DNA from: Flavobacteriales bacterium UBA5040
Lineage (GTDB): Bacteria > Bacteroidota > Bacteroidia > Flavobacteriales > Weeksellaceae
Direction: 5' to 3'
Length of the DNA stretch: 29,693 bases
Assembly (NCBI GenBank): GCA_002415135.1
Contig: DIBY01000020.1
Coordinates: 1 to 29,693 of the forward strand
In this document: piece by piece, positions 1 through 8,142 of the stretch
How positions within the stretch are numbered: position 1 is the stretch's first letter
Layout of the letters: every line of letters starts with the position of its first letter
The notes under the pieces: generated by a model
Database searches by the model: none
What the model saw: the letters and a program-made list of their open reading frames with translations, nothing else
Told to the model about the DNA's origin: nothing
Position numbers and translations under genes: made by a program

Positions 1-431
1 CTATCCAATTTATTAATGAAAACGATCATCGGAATATTTCGCATTCTACAAACCTGAACTAATTTTTCAGTTTGTTCCTCAACTCCTTTTGCAACGTCTA
101 CAACAACGATCACAGAATCTACGGCTGTTAAAGTTCGGTAAGTATCTTCTGCAAAATCCTTGTGACCCGGCGTATCTAAAATATTGATTTTATGACCTTT
201 ATATTCAAATGCTAAAACGGAAGTTGCCACAGAAATTCCTCTCTGTCTTTCAATTTCCATGAAATCGGAAGTTGCTCCTTTTTTAATTTTATTTGATTTT
301 ACGGCACCTGCTTCCTGAATCGCGCCTCCAAAAAGCAACAGCTTTTCTGTAAGCGTGGTTTTTCCGGCATCAGGGTGGGCAATAATTCCGAAGGTTTTTC
401 TTTTCCCTATTTCTTTAAGTAGATCTGACAT
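1..431 (-). CDS. prfC: Peptide chain release factor 3, N-terminal part (cut by window edge)
   Basis: This is the first 143 codons of a translational GTPase; the rest lies beyond the left edge. RF3 recycles RF1/RF2 from the ribosome after termination. Visible motifs are the P-loop (AHPDAGKTT, near residues 19-27), the RF3-type switch region (ERQRGISVATSV), the G3 motif DTPGH and the G4 motif NKLD just before the edge. The wording of the switch region and the P-loop separates it from EF-G and LepA. The start at 431 gives MSDLLKEIGKRKTFGII, the normal RF3 beginning. No convincing TAnnTTTG element is seen just upstream. It is divergent from the CPBP protease gene. Confidence 0.95.
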   Translation of the reverse strand, partial: MSDLLKEIGKRKTFGIIAHPDAGKTTLTEKLLLFGGAIQEAGAVKSNKIKKGATSDFMEIERQRGISVATSVLAFEYKGHKINILDTPGHKDFAEDTYRTLTAVDSVIVVVDVAKGVEEQTEKLVQVCRMRNIPMIVFINKLD

Positions 432-565
432 AATTATATTTGAGACTGCAAAAATCGCTTTTTTTTATCGAAAATGAAAATGGAACCGATTTCCTCTTTT
501 TTAAAAGATGAGAATTTTTCTTGAGAAATAAAGTCCTGGTCATCATCGATTTTTATTTAAAGAAT

Positions 566-573
566 TATCTTTG
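566..573 (+). promoter_or_regulatory. Bacteroidota -7 promoter element, TATCTTTG
   Basis: The site matches TAnnTTTG exactly and ends 16 bases before the ATG of the CPBP protease, so the 5' leader would be only about 10-12 nt. No clear -33 TTTG lies at the usual 19-21 nt distance, so the call rests on the -7 element alone. Confidence 0.5.
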
Positions 574-589
574 CCCAAATTAAAAATTC

Positions 590-1423
590 ATGGATAATCA
601 ACCGGTTTGGAATAAATTCATTTTTGACGGTAAAGGAATACTTGCTTTGGTTGGTGGCTTTTTCGCCGGAAGTGCGGTGGTGGCGGTTTTAAACGTCTTC
701 TCCGTTTTCGTTTTTAATGTTAATCTCCAATATCAGGATTATTATTTATTATTGGCCAATGCAGCTGGATTTCTATCTGCGATTTTCGCTTTTGATTATT
801 TCGTTTGCCGACCGACCACAGGGAAAAAATTAAACTTTAATTTTTCACGAACAAATTTGATGACTTACTTTCTAATCTTCCCAATGATGCTTGGAATGAT
901 GTTTATTGCTGAATTCATCACGTCGCAGATCCCGATTACAGGACCATTCTTTGGAGAATATTATCAGTATTTTTCGAAATTAATGGAGCAAATGACCAAT
1001 GATAAAGCCACTTTAATTTTACTCGCTGTCGTGATGGCTCCCTTATTTGAGGAAATTGTATTCCGTGGAATCATTATGAAAGGACTCATCAATAAAGGAT
1101 TGAAGCCCAAAACGGCAATTATTATTTCCGCAGTCGTTTTCGGATTGGTTCATGGAAATCCCTGGCAATTCGTCGGTGCGGTGTTATTAGGAAGTGTTTT
1201 GGGCTTGGTTTATTACAAAACAAAATCACTGCTTTTGCCGATCCTTTTACACGCTTTTAATAATCTATGTTCTTCCATTTTAATTTTTTATAATAAAACT
1301 GAAAGCTTTGCTGAAACATTTAAAATTTCAGAATGGTTAATTTTGGCTTTTGGAATTGTACTTTTTAGCACATTTTATCTTCTGTTTACTAAGAGATATA
1401 AAGTTCATTACAACGAAAATTAA
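590..1423 (+). CDS. CPBP family intramembrane glutamic endopeptidase
   Basis: Multi-pass inner-membrane protein of 277 residues with about seven or eight hydrophobic segments. The CPBP/Abi (CAAX protease-like) core is clear: EEIVFRG with E154, E155 and R159, then FGLVHGN with H188, and HAFNN with H221 near the C-terminus. Family members cleave within membranes or process prenylated or bacteriocin-related peptides; in flavobacteria the substrate is generally unknown. The start follows a TATCTTTG promoter element closely, which supports this ATG. It stands alone, with prfC divergent and rdgB downstream after 100 bp. Substrate and physiological role cannot be inferred from the context. Confidence 0.9.
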   Translation: MDNQPVWNKFIFDGKGILALVGGFFAGSAVVAVLNVFSVFVFNVNLQYQDYYLLLANAAGFLSAIFAFDYFVCRPTTGKKLNFNFSRTNLMTYFLIFPMMLGMMFIAEFITSQIPITGPFFGEYYQYFSKLMEQMTNDKATLILLAVVMAPLFEEIVFRGIIMKGLINKGLKPKTAIIISAVVFGLVHGNPWQFVGAVLLGSVLGLVYYKTKSLLLPILLHAFNNLCSSILIFYNKTESFAETFKISEWLILAFGIVLFSTFYLLFTKRYKVHYNEN

Positions 1424-1484
1424 TTCTCTCTTTGGCTAAGATGAATTATTTGACAGACTTTAAATTACCCCGGTTTTTAATATT

Positions 1485-1523
1485 ACTCATTACTCATTAT
1501 TCATTACCCATTACCCATTATCA
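1485..1523 (+). repeat. Heptanucleotide tandem repeat abutting the rdgB start codon
   Basis: Five consecutive 7-base units (ACTCATT, ACTCATT, ATTCATT, ACCCATT, ACCCATT) are followed by a partial unit ATCA, and the ATG of rdgB begins on the next base. The repeat occupies the whole ribosome-binding region and contains no purine-rich Shine-Dalgarno sequence. Confidence 0.9.
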
Positions 1524-2099
1524 ATGAAAAAGGAAATTCTTATCGCAACGCATAACGCTCACAAGAAAGAAGAAATTCAACAAATATTAGGCGAGAAATT
1601 TACCGTGACTTCTCTGACAGATTATAATATTCACGACGAAATTGTGGAAGACGGAAATACCTTTCACGCAAATGCCTTAATCAAAGCTCAGTATTGTTTC
1701 GATACCACTGCAAAACCAAGTTTAGGAGACGATTCTGGTTTAGTGGTAGAAGCGCTTGATGGTAGACCTGGGATTTATTCTGCTCGTTATGCTGGAGATC
1801 ACGATTTTGCGAAAAATATGTCCAAAGTTTTGGAAGAGTTAGAAGGCGTAGAAAATCGAAAAGCTTACTTCGTAACGGTGATGTGTTTGGTCGATGAAAC
1901 CGGAACGAATTATTTTGAAGGTAGAGTTTATGGTAATTTAACCAAAGAAGTTCGGGGCGAAAAAGGATTTGGTTACGATCCGATTTTCATTCCCGAGAAT
2001 TATGAAATTACTTTTGCCGAAATGAAGGCAGAAGATAAAAATAAAATCAGCCATCGAAAAAAGGCGATTGAGCAGTTTTTAGAATTCATGGAGAAGTAG
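1524..2099 (+). CDS. rdgB: dITP/XTP pyrophosphatase (RdgB/HAM1 family)
   Basis: Hydrolyses dITP, ITP and XTP to the monophosphates and pyrophosphate, keeping deaminated purines out of DNA and RNA; cytosolic dimer in the family. The 191-residue length is typical. Signature elements are the N-terminal ATHNAHKKEEI (substrate loop, residues 8-18), LGDDSGLVVEALDGRPG around residues 67-83 with the catalytic/metal-binding aspartates, SARYAG, FGYDPIF near residue 150, and SHRKKA near the C-terminus (base recognition). The start is the ATG immediately after a heptad repeat. It appears monocistronic, followed by a long repeat-bearing gap. Confidence 0.97.
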   Translation: MKKEILIATHNAHKKEEIQQILGEKFTVTSLTDYNIHDEIVEDGNTFHANALIKAQYCFDTTAKPSLGDDSGLVVEALDGRPGIYSARYAGDHDFAKNMSKVLEELEGVENRKAYFVTVMCLVDETGTNYFEGRVYGNLTKEVRGEKGFGYDPIFIPENYEITFAEMKAEDKNKISHRKKAIEQFLEFMEK

Positions 2100-2103
2100 A
2101 TTC

Positions 2104-2350
2104 TTAAACCACAAAGGCACAAAGATTTTATAATATTCTAATTGAAGTAATTTTTAGGAAATTGTAATAGTGCAAACCTTGATTGACTTTTAAAAGCAAA
2201 GCTTTGTGACTTTGTGGTTAAAAAGAACTTTCACCATTAAGTTCTGTTAAGCAATTAAGTAAATTAAGATTTCCTTCGGAATTTAGCGCATGCGAAAACT
2301 AATGTGATCTAGAAATTTCCTTAAAAACTAATGTGCCTTATGTGTTACTA
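2104..2350. repeat. Mosaic intergenic repeat, copy 1 (CCACAAAG/CTTTGTGG ends)
   Basis: The 369-bp gap 2100-2468 holds no gene. It starts with CCACAAAGGCACAAAG (2109-2124), and its near inverted complement CTTTGTGACTTTGTGG lies at 2202-2217. Next come a TTAAG-rich module (2233-2284, ending in ATTTCCTTCGGAAT) and two copies of AAAACTAATGTG (2295-2306, 2324-2335). The same modules occur, in a different order, at 24007-24204. No transposase or ORF of note is present. It resembles a non-autonomous mobile or REP-like element; origin and function are unknown. Confidence 0.75.
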
Positions 2351-2438
2351 AAATTTTAGCAATTAAAATATCTTGTAGTTCTTACTCTCAGAAATAAATT
2401 TAGTTAGAATCTGCTACTATCTTTTAAACGAAAAATCG

Positions 2439-2446
2439 TATTTTTG
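2439..2446 (+). promoter_or_regulatory. Bacteroidota -7 element TATTTTTG for pheS
   Basis: Matches TAnnTTTG, 22 bases before the pheS ATG, which would give a leader of about 18 nt. The -33 element is not obvious. Confidence 0.5.
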
Positions 2447-2468
2447 CAATCACTTATATTAAAATGAA

Positions 2469-3479
2469 ATGTTAGAAAAGATTGAGGACTTATTGGTTGA
2501 AGTAGGAAATTTCAGTTCAACGAATAAAGATGAAATTGAGCAGTTCCGCATCAAATTCAGTGGTAAGAAAGGAATTATCAATGATATTTTGGCGCAGTTC
2601 AAAGCAGTTCCCAACGAACAGAAAAAAGAATTCGGACAAAAGATCAATACGCTGAAACAAGCGGTAGAAGCGAAATTGGAAGGTTTAAAGACCGCCACAA
2701 CTTCTAGCATTCTTTTTGAAAAAGATGATTTAACCAAACCTGGTTTTCCTTCAGAATTAGGAACGCGTCACCCGATCAATTTGGTGAAAAACAGAATTAT
2801 CGAGATCTTCAGATCAATTGGTTTTGCTGTGGCAGACGGACCGGAAATTGAAGACGACTGGCATAATTTCACGGCGTTAAATCTTCCGGAATACCATCCG
2901 GCGAGAGATATGCAGGACACTTTTTTCATCGAAACCAATCCTGATTTATTATTGAGAACACATACTTCTTCAGTACAGATCCGATATATGGAAGAAAATG
3001 AGCCGCCGATGAGAATTTTATCTCCAGGTAGAGTTTTCAGAAATGAAGCGATTTCTTCGCGTTCGCATTGTATTTTCCACCAGATCGAAGGTTTATATAT
3101 TGATCAAAATGTAAGTTTTGCAGATTTAAAACAAACGATTCAGTTCTTTACAACAGAACTTTTCGGAAAATCAAAAATCAGATTGAGACCTTCTTATTTT
3201 CCATTTACAGAACCAAGTGCAGAAGTAGATGTTTATTGGGGATTAAATTCTGAAACCGACTACAGAATTACCAAAGGAACAGGTTGGCTAGAAATCATGG
3301 GTTGCGGAATGGTAGATCCTGCCGTTTTAGCGAACGTAAATATTGATGCTGATAAATATTCCGGTTATGCTTTCGGAATGGGAATCGAAAGGATCGCAAT
3401 GTTGATGTACCAAATGAGCGACATCAGAATGTTCTTTGAAAATGATAAAAGAATGTTGGAGCAATTCAAGAGTCTTTAA
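2469..3479 (+). CDS. pheS: Phenylalanine--tRNA ligase alpha subunit
   Basis: Catalytic subunit of the (alpha-beta)2 class II synthetase that charges tRNA-Phe. The 336-residue length is normal. Residues 1-90 form the charged, coiled-coil tRNA-binding arm; the class II core follows, with HPINLVKNRIIEIF, GPEIEDDWHNF, motif 2 (GRVFRNEAISSRSH, then FHQIEG) and motif 3 (YAFGMGIERIAML near residues 300-312). The ATG at 2469 is used; an ATG at 2464 is out of frame and closes after three codons. pheT is not adjacent, so the two subunits are encoded apart here. A strong hairpin terminator follows. Confidence 0.98.
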   Translation: MLEKIEDLLVEVGNFSSTNKDEIEQFRIKFSGKKGIINDILAQFKAVPNEQKKEFGQKINTLKQAVEAKLEGLKTATTSSILFEKDDLTKPGFPSELGTRHPINLVKNRIIEIFRSIGFAVADGPEIEDDWHNFTALNLPEYHPARDMQDTFFIETNPDLLLRTHTSSVQIRYMEENEPPMRILSPGRVFRNEAISSRSHCIFHQIEGLYIDQNVSFADLKQTIQFFTTELFGKSKIRLRPSYFPFTEPSAEVDVYWGLNSETDYRITKGTGWLEIMGCGMVDPAVLANVNIDADKYSGYAFGMGIERIAMLMYQMSDIRMFFENDKRMLEQFKSL

Positions 3480-3531
3480 TTAAATAGAAAAATAGAGTTG
3501 ATTCTCTTCAAATCGGCTTTGAATAAAATAG

Positions 3532-3565
3532 AAAACTTCCAGAATCATCTGGAAGTTTTTTCTTT
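3532..3565 (+). terminator. Rho-independent terminator after pheS
   Basis: A perfect 12-bp stem (AAAACTTCCAGA / TCTGGAAGTTTT) with an ATCA loop, followed by TTCTTTG. The A-rich 5' side could also let it work in reverse for the convergent DUF5916 gene. Confidence 0.88.
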
Positions 3566-3585
3566 GTTACTGGATAATGAAAAAT

Positions 3586-6012
3586 TTATTCTTTCTTTTT
3601 AAACCAATGCTTTGCCTGATTATAATCCAGATAATACGTCAGTTTTAAAGAAATATTATTAACCATCGGCTCATTAAATAAAGTGTTGAAATTATCTTTA
3701 AACTTCATTCTCGAAAGTCCTAAATAATCTTCGACGGCATTTCTGTACATTAAAGTCAGTTGACTTCCAGGAGCAAACCACCACGAATAGCGCAAATCAA
3801 CATTCCAGGAGTTATAAGTTCCATTTAAATTTTCATTGAACTGGCTCGTAGGATTCAATGTTCCATCTTGATTCAAAGTAAAGAAACTTTTATAAGTAAC
3901 ATCTGAATAATAGTGGCGGAAGGCAAGTGAAAGCGACATTTTATCATTGAAAGTATATTGCGATGTCAAACTGTTTTCATACGTATTTCGCTGGCGCTTT
4001 CCCATAAAGATCTCAGCGTCTTCTTTGCCTGCAAAACCAGTTTCATTGTTGCTGAAAGCTGGATTAAATTTCCAGACAGTATTGAATTTGTCGGAGAAAC
4101 GATATCTTAAATAAAACGAAAGATTGACAAGATTTCGTCCGGTTTCATCATAAGCGTAATAATCAAAATTCACATTATACTGAAACTTTTTTCGACTGTC
4201 ACTTTCAGTCCAGATCCAGGCGTTGAAGTACGATGGTGTTTTTAAAAACCGTCCATTGGTTCGTGGTTCATAAATATCATTTTCGCCCAATGGCGTAATT
4301 TCAAAACCTCCTCCAAAACTTCTAAAATTCTTATTGGTAAACTGATTGTTATGATTAATCACCAAATTGGTAAATAAATAGGGCTCTAAGCGATGGTAAT
4401 AATTAACATGGAAGTTAAGGTAAATATTATTAAATTTTTTGGTTGGTTCCAAAATACGGTAGCCGTAATAAGAATTGTAGTTGGCAAAATTGGTCGAAGT
4501 AGAAAAACCTAGATCATTAATATCCCAGTTTTTAGTCACGTAATTCCCATCTATTTTAAATTGATTTTTGCCAGAATTTTTAGCGAAACCAACCTGACCA
4601 CGAGATCCGAATTTCGTTCCGTCATCCATCACCCAACTTCCTTTGATTGCTCCAAAATAGTTGTAGACATTCTTCTTGTCATTGATGTTCCAAAGAAAAG
4701 CCGTTGAATTCGCATCCCGAAAATTACCATCCCGAACAACATTGGTGTTGACCAGGCTGACCGAAGAATTTTCATTAAACCGCTGATCCAAAACCAAAAC
4801 ATTATAATTCGTCCACGGCTCTACAACTTCCTTTCTGGTTTCACCGGTTGTTTCATTTTGAATTTGGGCTTCCATTTTTTCGGTAATTCCATTAAAAAAT
4901 CCGATTCCTAAACCTTTATTGGTTCTTCCTGAAATTTTAAAAGCGTTAAATAATTTTACTTTAGATGGATATTCGGTTACTTTTTCGTCAACAGAAGTCT
5001 CTGGATATCTGGACGGATTTCCGCCAATTCTTCTGGAGTAAAATAGATTTCCTTTATTAAAGAGTTCCGTTCCTTCCGTAAAAAAAGAACGCTGCTCTTC
5101 AAACTGCTGTTCGAAAGGTGTTAAATTTAAAATGGAATTATCAAAACTTGTTTGTCCAAAATCCGGAATTAAAGTCATATCAAAAGTAAAGGCATCGTTA
5201 ATTCCATATTTAATATCCATTCCTCCATTAAAATTGGTAGTCGTTTTACCATCAAAACTATTTAAATAAGTCGAAAAGTATGGAGTTAGCGATAAACGTA
5301 ACGGAGGTTGAATATTCTGAATTCCTTCCAGAGTTCCATCATAAAATAAATAACTGGCTTTTTTATTATCCACAAAATTCCACGTTAAATTCTGATTGGT
5401 TTTCTGAATGACGCGAATGAAATTAATTCCCCATTTCTGAATCTCTTTTTTGGGAAAGCGCAATTCTGAATACGGGATTTTCATTTCGACTGTCCAACCA
5501 TTTTCATTGATCTTTACTGCCGAAAACCAAACGGCATTCCAGGAGAAATCATCGTTTGCATTGGTGACAATTTTTGCATCGGCCTGCACGCCGGAAGCCT
5601 GCACGAAGAATAAGACCGCTTGTTGATGATCATCATATCCATTAATGGTAATTCCGAAAACATCATCATTTCCAATATCATCACGTTCTACCAATTCTTT
5701 TTGAATGTTTTCTGGATTGGGATCAATCATCGTTGCACCAAAATAAACTCCAGTATCATCATAAAGAACTTTAACGGTGGTTTTAAAATCCTCAGGTTCC
5801 GGTTTTCCGTTACCAGGATTTCTTTCAATAAAATTTTCGGCGACTGACGCATCTTTCCAAACCTCTTCATCGAGGATTCCATCCATTTTTGGTGCATTAT
5901 TTATTTTAGAAATGGTGATTTTTTTTCTGGCAATGCTGTCGTTTTTGACGGTTTGGGAAAAAAGGGGTAGAACAAAAAATAAAAGTAGAAGAGTGGCGAA
6001 AAAGGTTTTCAT
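3586..6012 (-). CDS. DUF5916 family envelope protein with CBM9-like N-terminal domain
   Basis: Large 808-residue exported protein. Residues 1-20 are a signal peptide (hydrophobic run then FSQ). Residues about 30-225 look like the carbohydrate-binding CBM9-like domain found at the start of DUF5916 proteins (KMDGILDEEVWKDA, YDDTGVYFGATMIDP, WTVEMKIPYSELRFP). The rest, from about residue 235, is rich in alternating aromatic/polar strands such as LRLSLTPYFSTYL and YNVNFDYYAYDETGRNLV, like an outer-membrane beta-barrel. Members are often annotated as hydrolases, but I see no catalytic motif to support that. It is alone between the pheS terminator and the DUF3108 gene's terminator. Sugar or peptidoglycan binding at the outer membrane is an inference. 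Confidence 0.85.
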   Translation of the reverse strand: MKTFFATLLLLFFVLPLFSQTVKNDSIARKKITISKINNAPKMDGILDEEVWKDASVAENFIERNPGNGKPEPEDFKTTVKVLYDDTGVYFGATMIDPNPENIQKELVERDDIGNDDVFGITINGYDDHQQAVLFFVQASGVQADAKIVTNANDDFSWNAVWFSAVKINENGWTVEMKIPYSELRFPKKEIQKWGINFIRVIQKTNQNLTWNFVDNKKASYLFYDGTLEGIQNIQPPLRLSLTPYFSTYLNSFDGKTTTNFNGGMDIKYGINDAFTFDMTLIPDFGQTSFDNSILNLTPFEQQFEEQRSFFTEGTELFNKGNLFYSRRIGGNPSRYPETSVDEKVTEYPSKVKLFNAFKISGRTNKGLGIGFFNGITEKMEAQIQNETTGETRKEVVEPWTNYNVLVLDQRFNENSSVSLVNTNVVRDGNFRDANSTAFLWNINDKKNVYNYFGAIKGSWVMDDGTKFGSRGQVGFAKNSGKNQFKIDGNYVTKNWDINDLGFSTSTNFANYNSYYGYRILEPTKKFNNIYLNFHVNYYHRLEPYLFTNLVINHNNQFTNKNFRSFGGGFEITPLGENDIYEPRTNGRFLKTPSYFNAWIWTESDSRKKFQYNVNFDYYAYDETGRNLVNLSFYLRYRFSDKFNTVWKFNPAFSNNETGFAGKEDAEIFMGKRQRNTYENSLTSQYTFNDKMSLSLAFRHYYSDVTYKSFFTLNQDGTLNPTSQFNENLNGTYNSWNVDLRYSWWFAPGSQLTLMYRNAVEDYLGLSRMKFKDNFNTLFNEPMVNNISLKLTYYLDYNQAKHWFKKKE

Positions 6013-6083
6013 GTAAAGAGTTTAAAAATAAGACAACGAAAACCCAAATTTTGTTACATCACTTTCGAAAATAAAATAAAAAA

Positions 6084-6111
6084 AAATAAACGAACCGTAG
6101 TCCGTTTATTT
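6084..6111 (-). terminator. Terminator after the DUF3108 gene
   Basis: Nine-base perfect stem (AAATAAACG / CGTTTATTT) with a 10-nt loop. In the minus direction it is followed by a long T-rich tract at 6065-6083, as expected for termination of the gene ending at 6137. Confidence 0.8.
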
Positions 6112-6136
6112 CAATATTAGCGGTTGAGCTAAAAAT

Positions 6137-6904
6137 TTATTTTGAAAAGTTGAGCGGAAATTTCACACTCGCATAAGAATCAATATCTGCTTTTAAAGAA
6201 CCGACTGCCAATTCTGCTTTAATCGCAATTGGAATGTGGTTTTTATCATTGCTGACCCAAAGCGTAACGCCTTCTTTATCTTTAAAAACCCGTCCGCTTA
6301 TGACCTGAGGAACAATTACTAAACTATTGATCCAACCAAATTTAGTTTTCACATTTTGTGTCCCAATCACTTTTAATTGAAAAGGAAACATCTCATCATC
6401 GATCCAAATGTTTACTTTTTTAACGCTACCAACTTTCAATTCGCTGTCATCCATGGCTCTTAAATGATAAAAAGCAGATAACATATCCTGGATTCCAGCA
6501 ACAGACTTTAAGGATTGTGTCGTCTTTTTTTCTTTATCGGTTAGCAAAAGCGTTTGATTACCGTGGTTAAAAACGGTTTCAAAATGTTGAGTATACGTTC
6601 CTTCTTTTACATTTCGAACATAAAAACTGGGTAAACCTGTGTTGTAATTAATGAAGCTCTCATAAGTATCTTCTACTTTAAAAAAAGCTCTGACAGCACC
6701 AGTTGTTTTTCCAACACCTTTCACATAGAAATGAGGTTGGCCTCTGTAGGTCGTTTTTAAAGTGGTTAAACTTGCCGTTCCTGCATTCAATAGTCCGTAA
6801 TGAATTCGGTAACGCAAAGTCTCGCCTGATTGTATATTTTGAAGTTTTTGGGCACTTCCAAAAGTGATCAATAAGAGGATCAATAATGATAAAGTCTTTT
6901 TCAT
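6137..6904 (-). CDS. DUF3108 domain-containing secreted protein
   Basis: 255-residue exported protein. The open frame extends upstream to 6994, but I place the start at the ATG at 6904 because it begins a clean signal peptide (MKKTLSLLILLL, then FGSAQ) and a TATCTTTG promoter element sits at 6932-6939, inside the longer frame. The DUF3108 pattern is visible: SGETLRYRIHYGLLNAGTAS near the mature N-terminus, a stretch of beta strands, then KVNIWIDDEMFPFQLKVIG and VTLWVSNDKNHIPIAIKAEL. The fold resembles lipoprotein carrier-type half-barrels in the family. Its biochemical role is not established. It is divergent from the ferredoxin reductase gene. Confidence 0.85.
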   Translation of the reverse strand: MKKTLSLLILLLITFGSAQKLQNIQSGETLRYRIHYGLLNAGTASLTTLKTTYRGQPHFYVKGVGKTTGAVRAFFKVEDTYESFINYNTGLPSFYVRNVKEGTYTQHFETVFNHGNQTLLLTDKEKKTTQSLKSVAGIQDMLSAFYHLRAMDDSELKVGSVKKVNIWIDDEMFPFQLKVIGTQNVKTKFGWINSLVIVPQVISGRVFKDKEGVTLWVSNDKNHIPIAIKAELAVGSLKADIDSYASVKFPLNFSK

Positions 6905-6931
6905 GCCTTTGCTTTTGCAAATAATTTGCCA

Positions 6932-6939
6932 CAAAGATA
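6932..6939 (-). promoter_or_regulatory. Bacteroidota -7 element TATCTTTG (minus) for the DUF3108 gene
   Basis: Exact TAnnTTTG match on the minus strand, ending 27 bases before the ATG at 6904. It supports the shorter start for that gene. Confidence 0.5.
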
Positions 6940-7011
6940 AAACTTTCGTTTTATTGAATTTCATTATGACAAAAATCATAAACAGGCTCCGCATAGTACT
7001 TTTAAATTTTG

Positions 7012-7019
7012 TAAATTTG
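7012..7019 (+). promoter_or_regulatory. Bacteroidota -7 element TAAATTTG for the reductase gene
   Basis: Exact TAnnTTTG match 28 bases before the ATG at 7048. There is no clear -33 partner, and the region is AT-rich, so chance occurrence is possible. Confidence 0.45.
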
Positions 7020-7047
7020 TGGGAATTATTTCCAAAAATTTAGATTA

Positions 7048-8100
7048 ATGGTTACTACAGATATATTGATTATTGGAGCCGGCCCGACCGGACTTTTTAC
7101 TGTTTTTGAAGCAGGTTTACTCAAGTTAAAATGTCATCTTATTGATGCACTTCCACAGCCGGGTGGTCAGTTAACCGAGTTATATCCGAAGAAACCTATT
7201 TTTGATATTCCAGGATTTCCTTCCATTAACGCAGGAGATTTAGTTGATAATTTGATGGAGCAAACCAAACAATTTCAACCAGGATTTACTTTGGGAGAAA
7301 CCGCTCAAACTTTAACAAAACTCGAAGATGGAACTTTTGAGGTAATTACCAATAAAGGAACGGTTCATCATTCGAAAGCAGTTGCAATTGCTGGTGGTTT
7401 GGGAACTTTCGAACCTAGAAAACCTGTTTTGGAAAACTTGTCCGATTACGAAGAAAATGGCGTAGAATATTTCATTAAAGAACCTGAGCATTTCAGAAAT
7501 AAAAAAGTAGTGATCGCCGGTGGTGGAGATTCTGCTTTGGACTGGAGTATTTTCTTAGCAGATATTGCAAGTGAAGTTACTTTAATTCACAGAAGAAATG
7601 AATTCCGTGGAGCTTTGGATTCTGTTGAAAAAGTTCAGGCTTTAAAAAATCAGGGTAAAATTCACATGATGACTCCTGCAGAAGTTCGAGGACTAAAAGG
7701 GGATGGTAAATTAACTGCAATTACCGTAGAAAAAGAAGGTGAAACCTTTGATATTGAAACCGATTACTTTATTCCGCTTTTTGGTTTAACACCGAAATTA
7801 GGCGACTTAGGAAACTGGGGCTTGGAAATTGAAAAAAATGCAATCAAGGTCAATAATTCTTTAGACTATCAAACCAATATTCCAGGAGTTTATGCGATTG
7901 GTGATATCAATACGTATCCAGGTAAATTAAAATTGATTTTATGTGGCTTCCATGAAGCAACTTTGATGTGTCAAAGTGTTTATAATATGCTGAATCCAGG
8001 TAAAAAATTCGTATTGAAATATACGACGGTAAGTGGAATTGATGGTTTCGACGGAAGCCGTAAAGAAGCTGAGAAAGCGGTAGTGATGAAGATCGATTAA
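7048..8100 (+). CDS. TrxR-like ferredoxin--NADP(+) reductase
   Basis: Two-domain FAD/NAD(P)H oxidoreductase of 350 residues. The FAD site is GAGPTG at residues 10-15, the NAD(P)H site is GGGDSA at 158-163 with HRR at 181-183 suited to the NADPH phosphate, and YAIGDI near residue 295 closes the FAD site. It lacks the redox CxxC of thioredoxin reductase and carries the longer tail of the thioredoxin-reductase-like FNR group (YumC type). It should reduce a ferredoxin or flavodoxin with NADPH. A 2Fe-2S ferredoxin gene begins 42 bp downstream, and I infer that it is the partner. Confidence 0.9.
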   Translation: MVTTDILIIGAGPTGLFTVFEAGLLKLKCHLIDALPQPGGQLTELYPKKPIFDIPGFPSINAGDLVDNLMEQTKQFQPGFTLGETAQTLTKLEDGTFEVITNKGTVHHSKAVAIAGGLGTFEPRKPVLENLSDYEENGVEYFIKEPEHFRNKKVVIAGGGDSALDWSIFLADIASEVTLIHRRNEFRGALDSVEKVQALKNQGKIHMMTPAEVRGLKGDGKLTAITVEKEGETFDIETDYFIPLFGLTPKLGDLGNWGLEIEKNAIKVNNSLDYQTNIPGVYAIGDINTYPGKLKLILCGFHEATLMCQSVYNMLNPGKKFVLKYTTVSGIDGFDGSRKEAEKAVVMKID

Positions 8101-8142
8101 TAAAGAGTCAAGTAAAAAGTAAAAAGAAACAAGAATAGAACA

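Noticed and set aside
435..442. A TATATTTG motif on the plus strand in the prfC-CPBP gap
   Set aside because: It is about 150 bases from the next gene, and a closer TATCTTTG exists at 566. In AT-rich DNA such a match occurs by chance.
6905..6994. Longer start for the DUF3108 protein (30 more residues)
   Set aside because: The extension would precede the signal peptide and span the TATCTTTG promoter element, so the downstream ATG is favoured.
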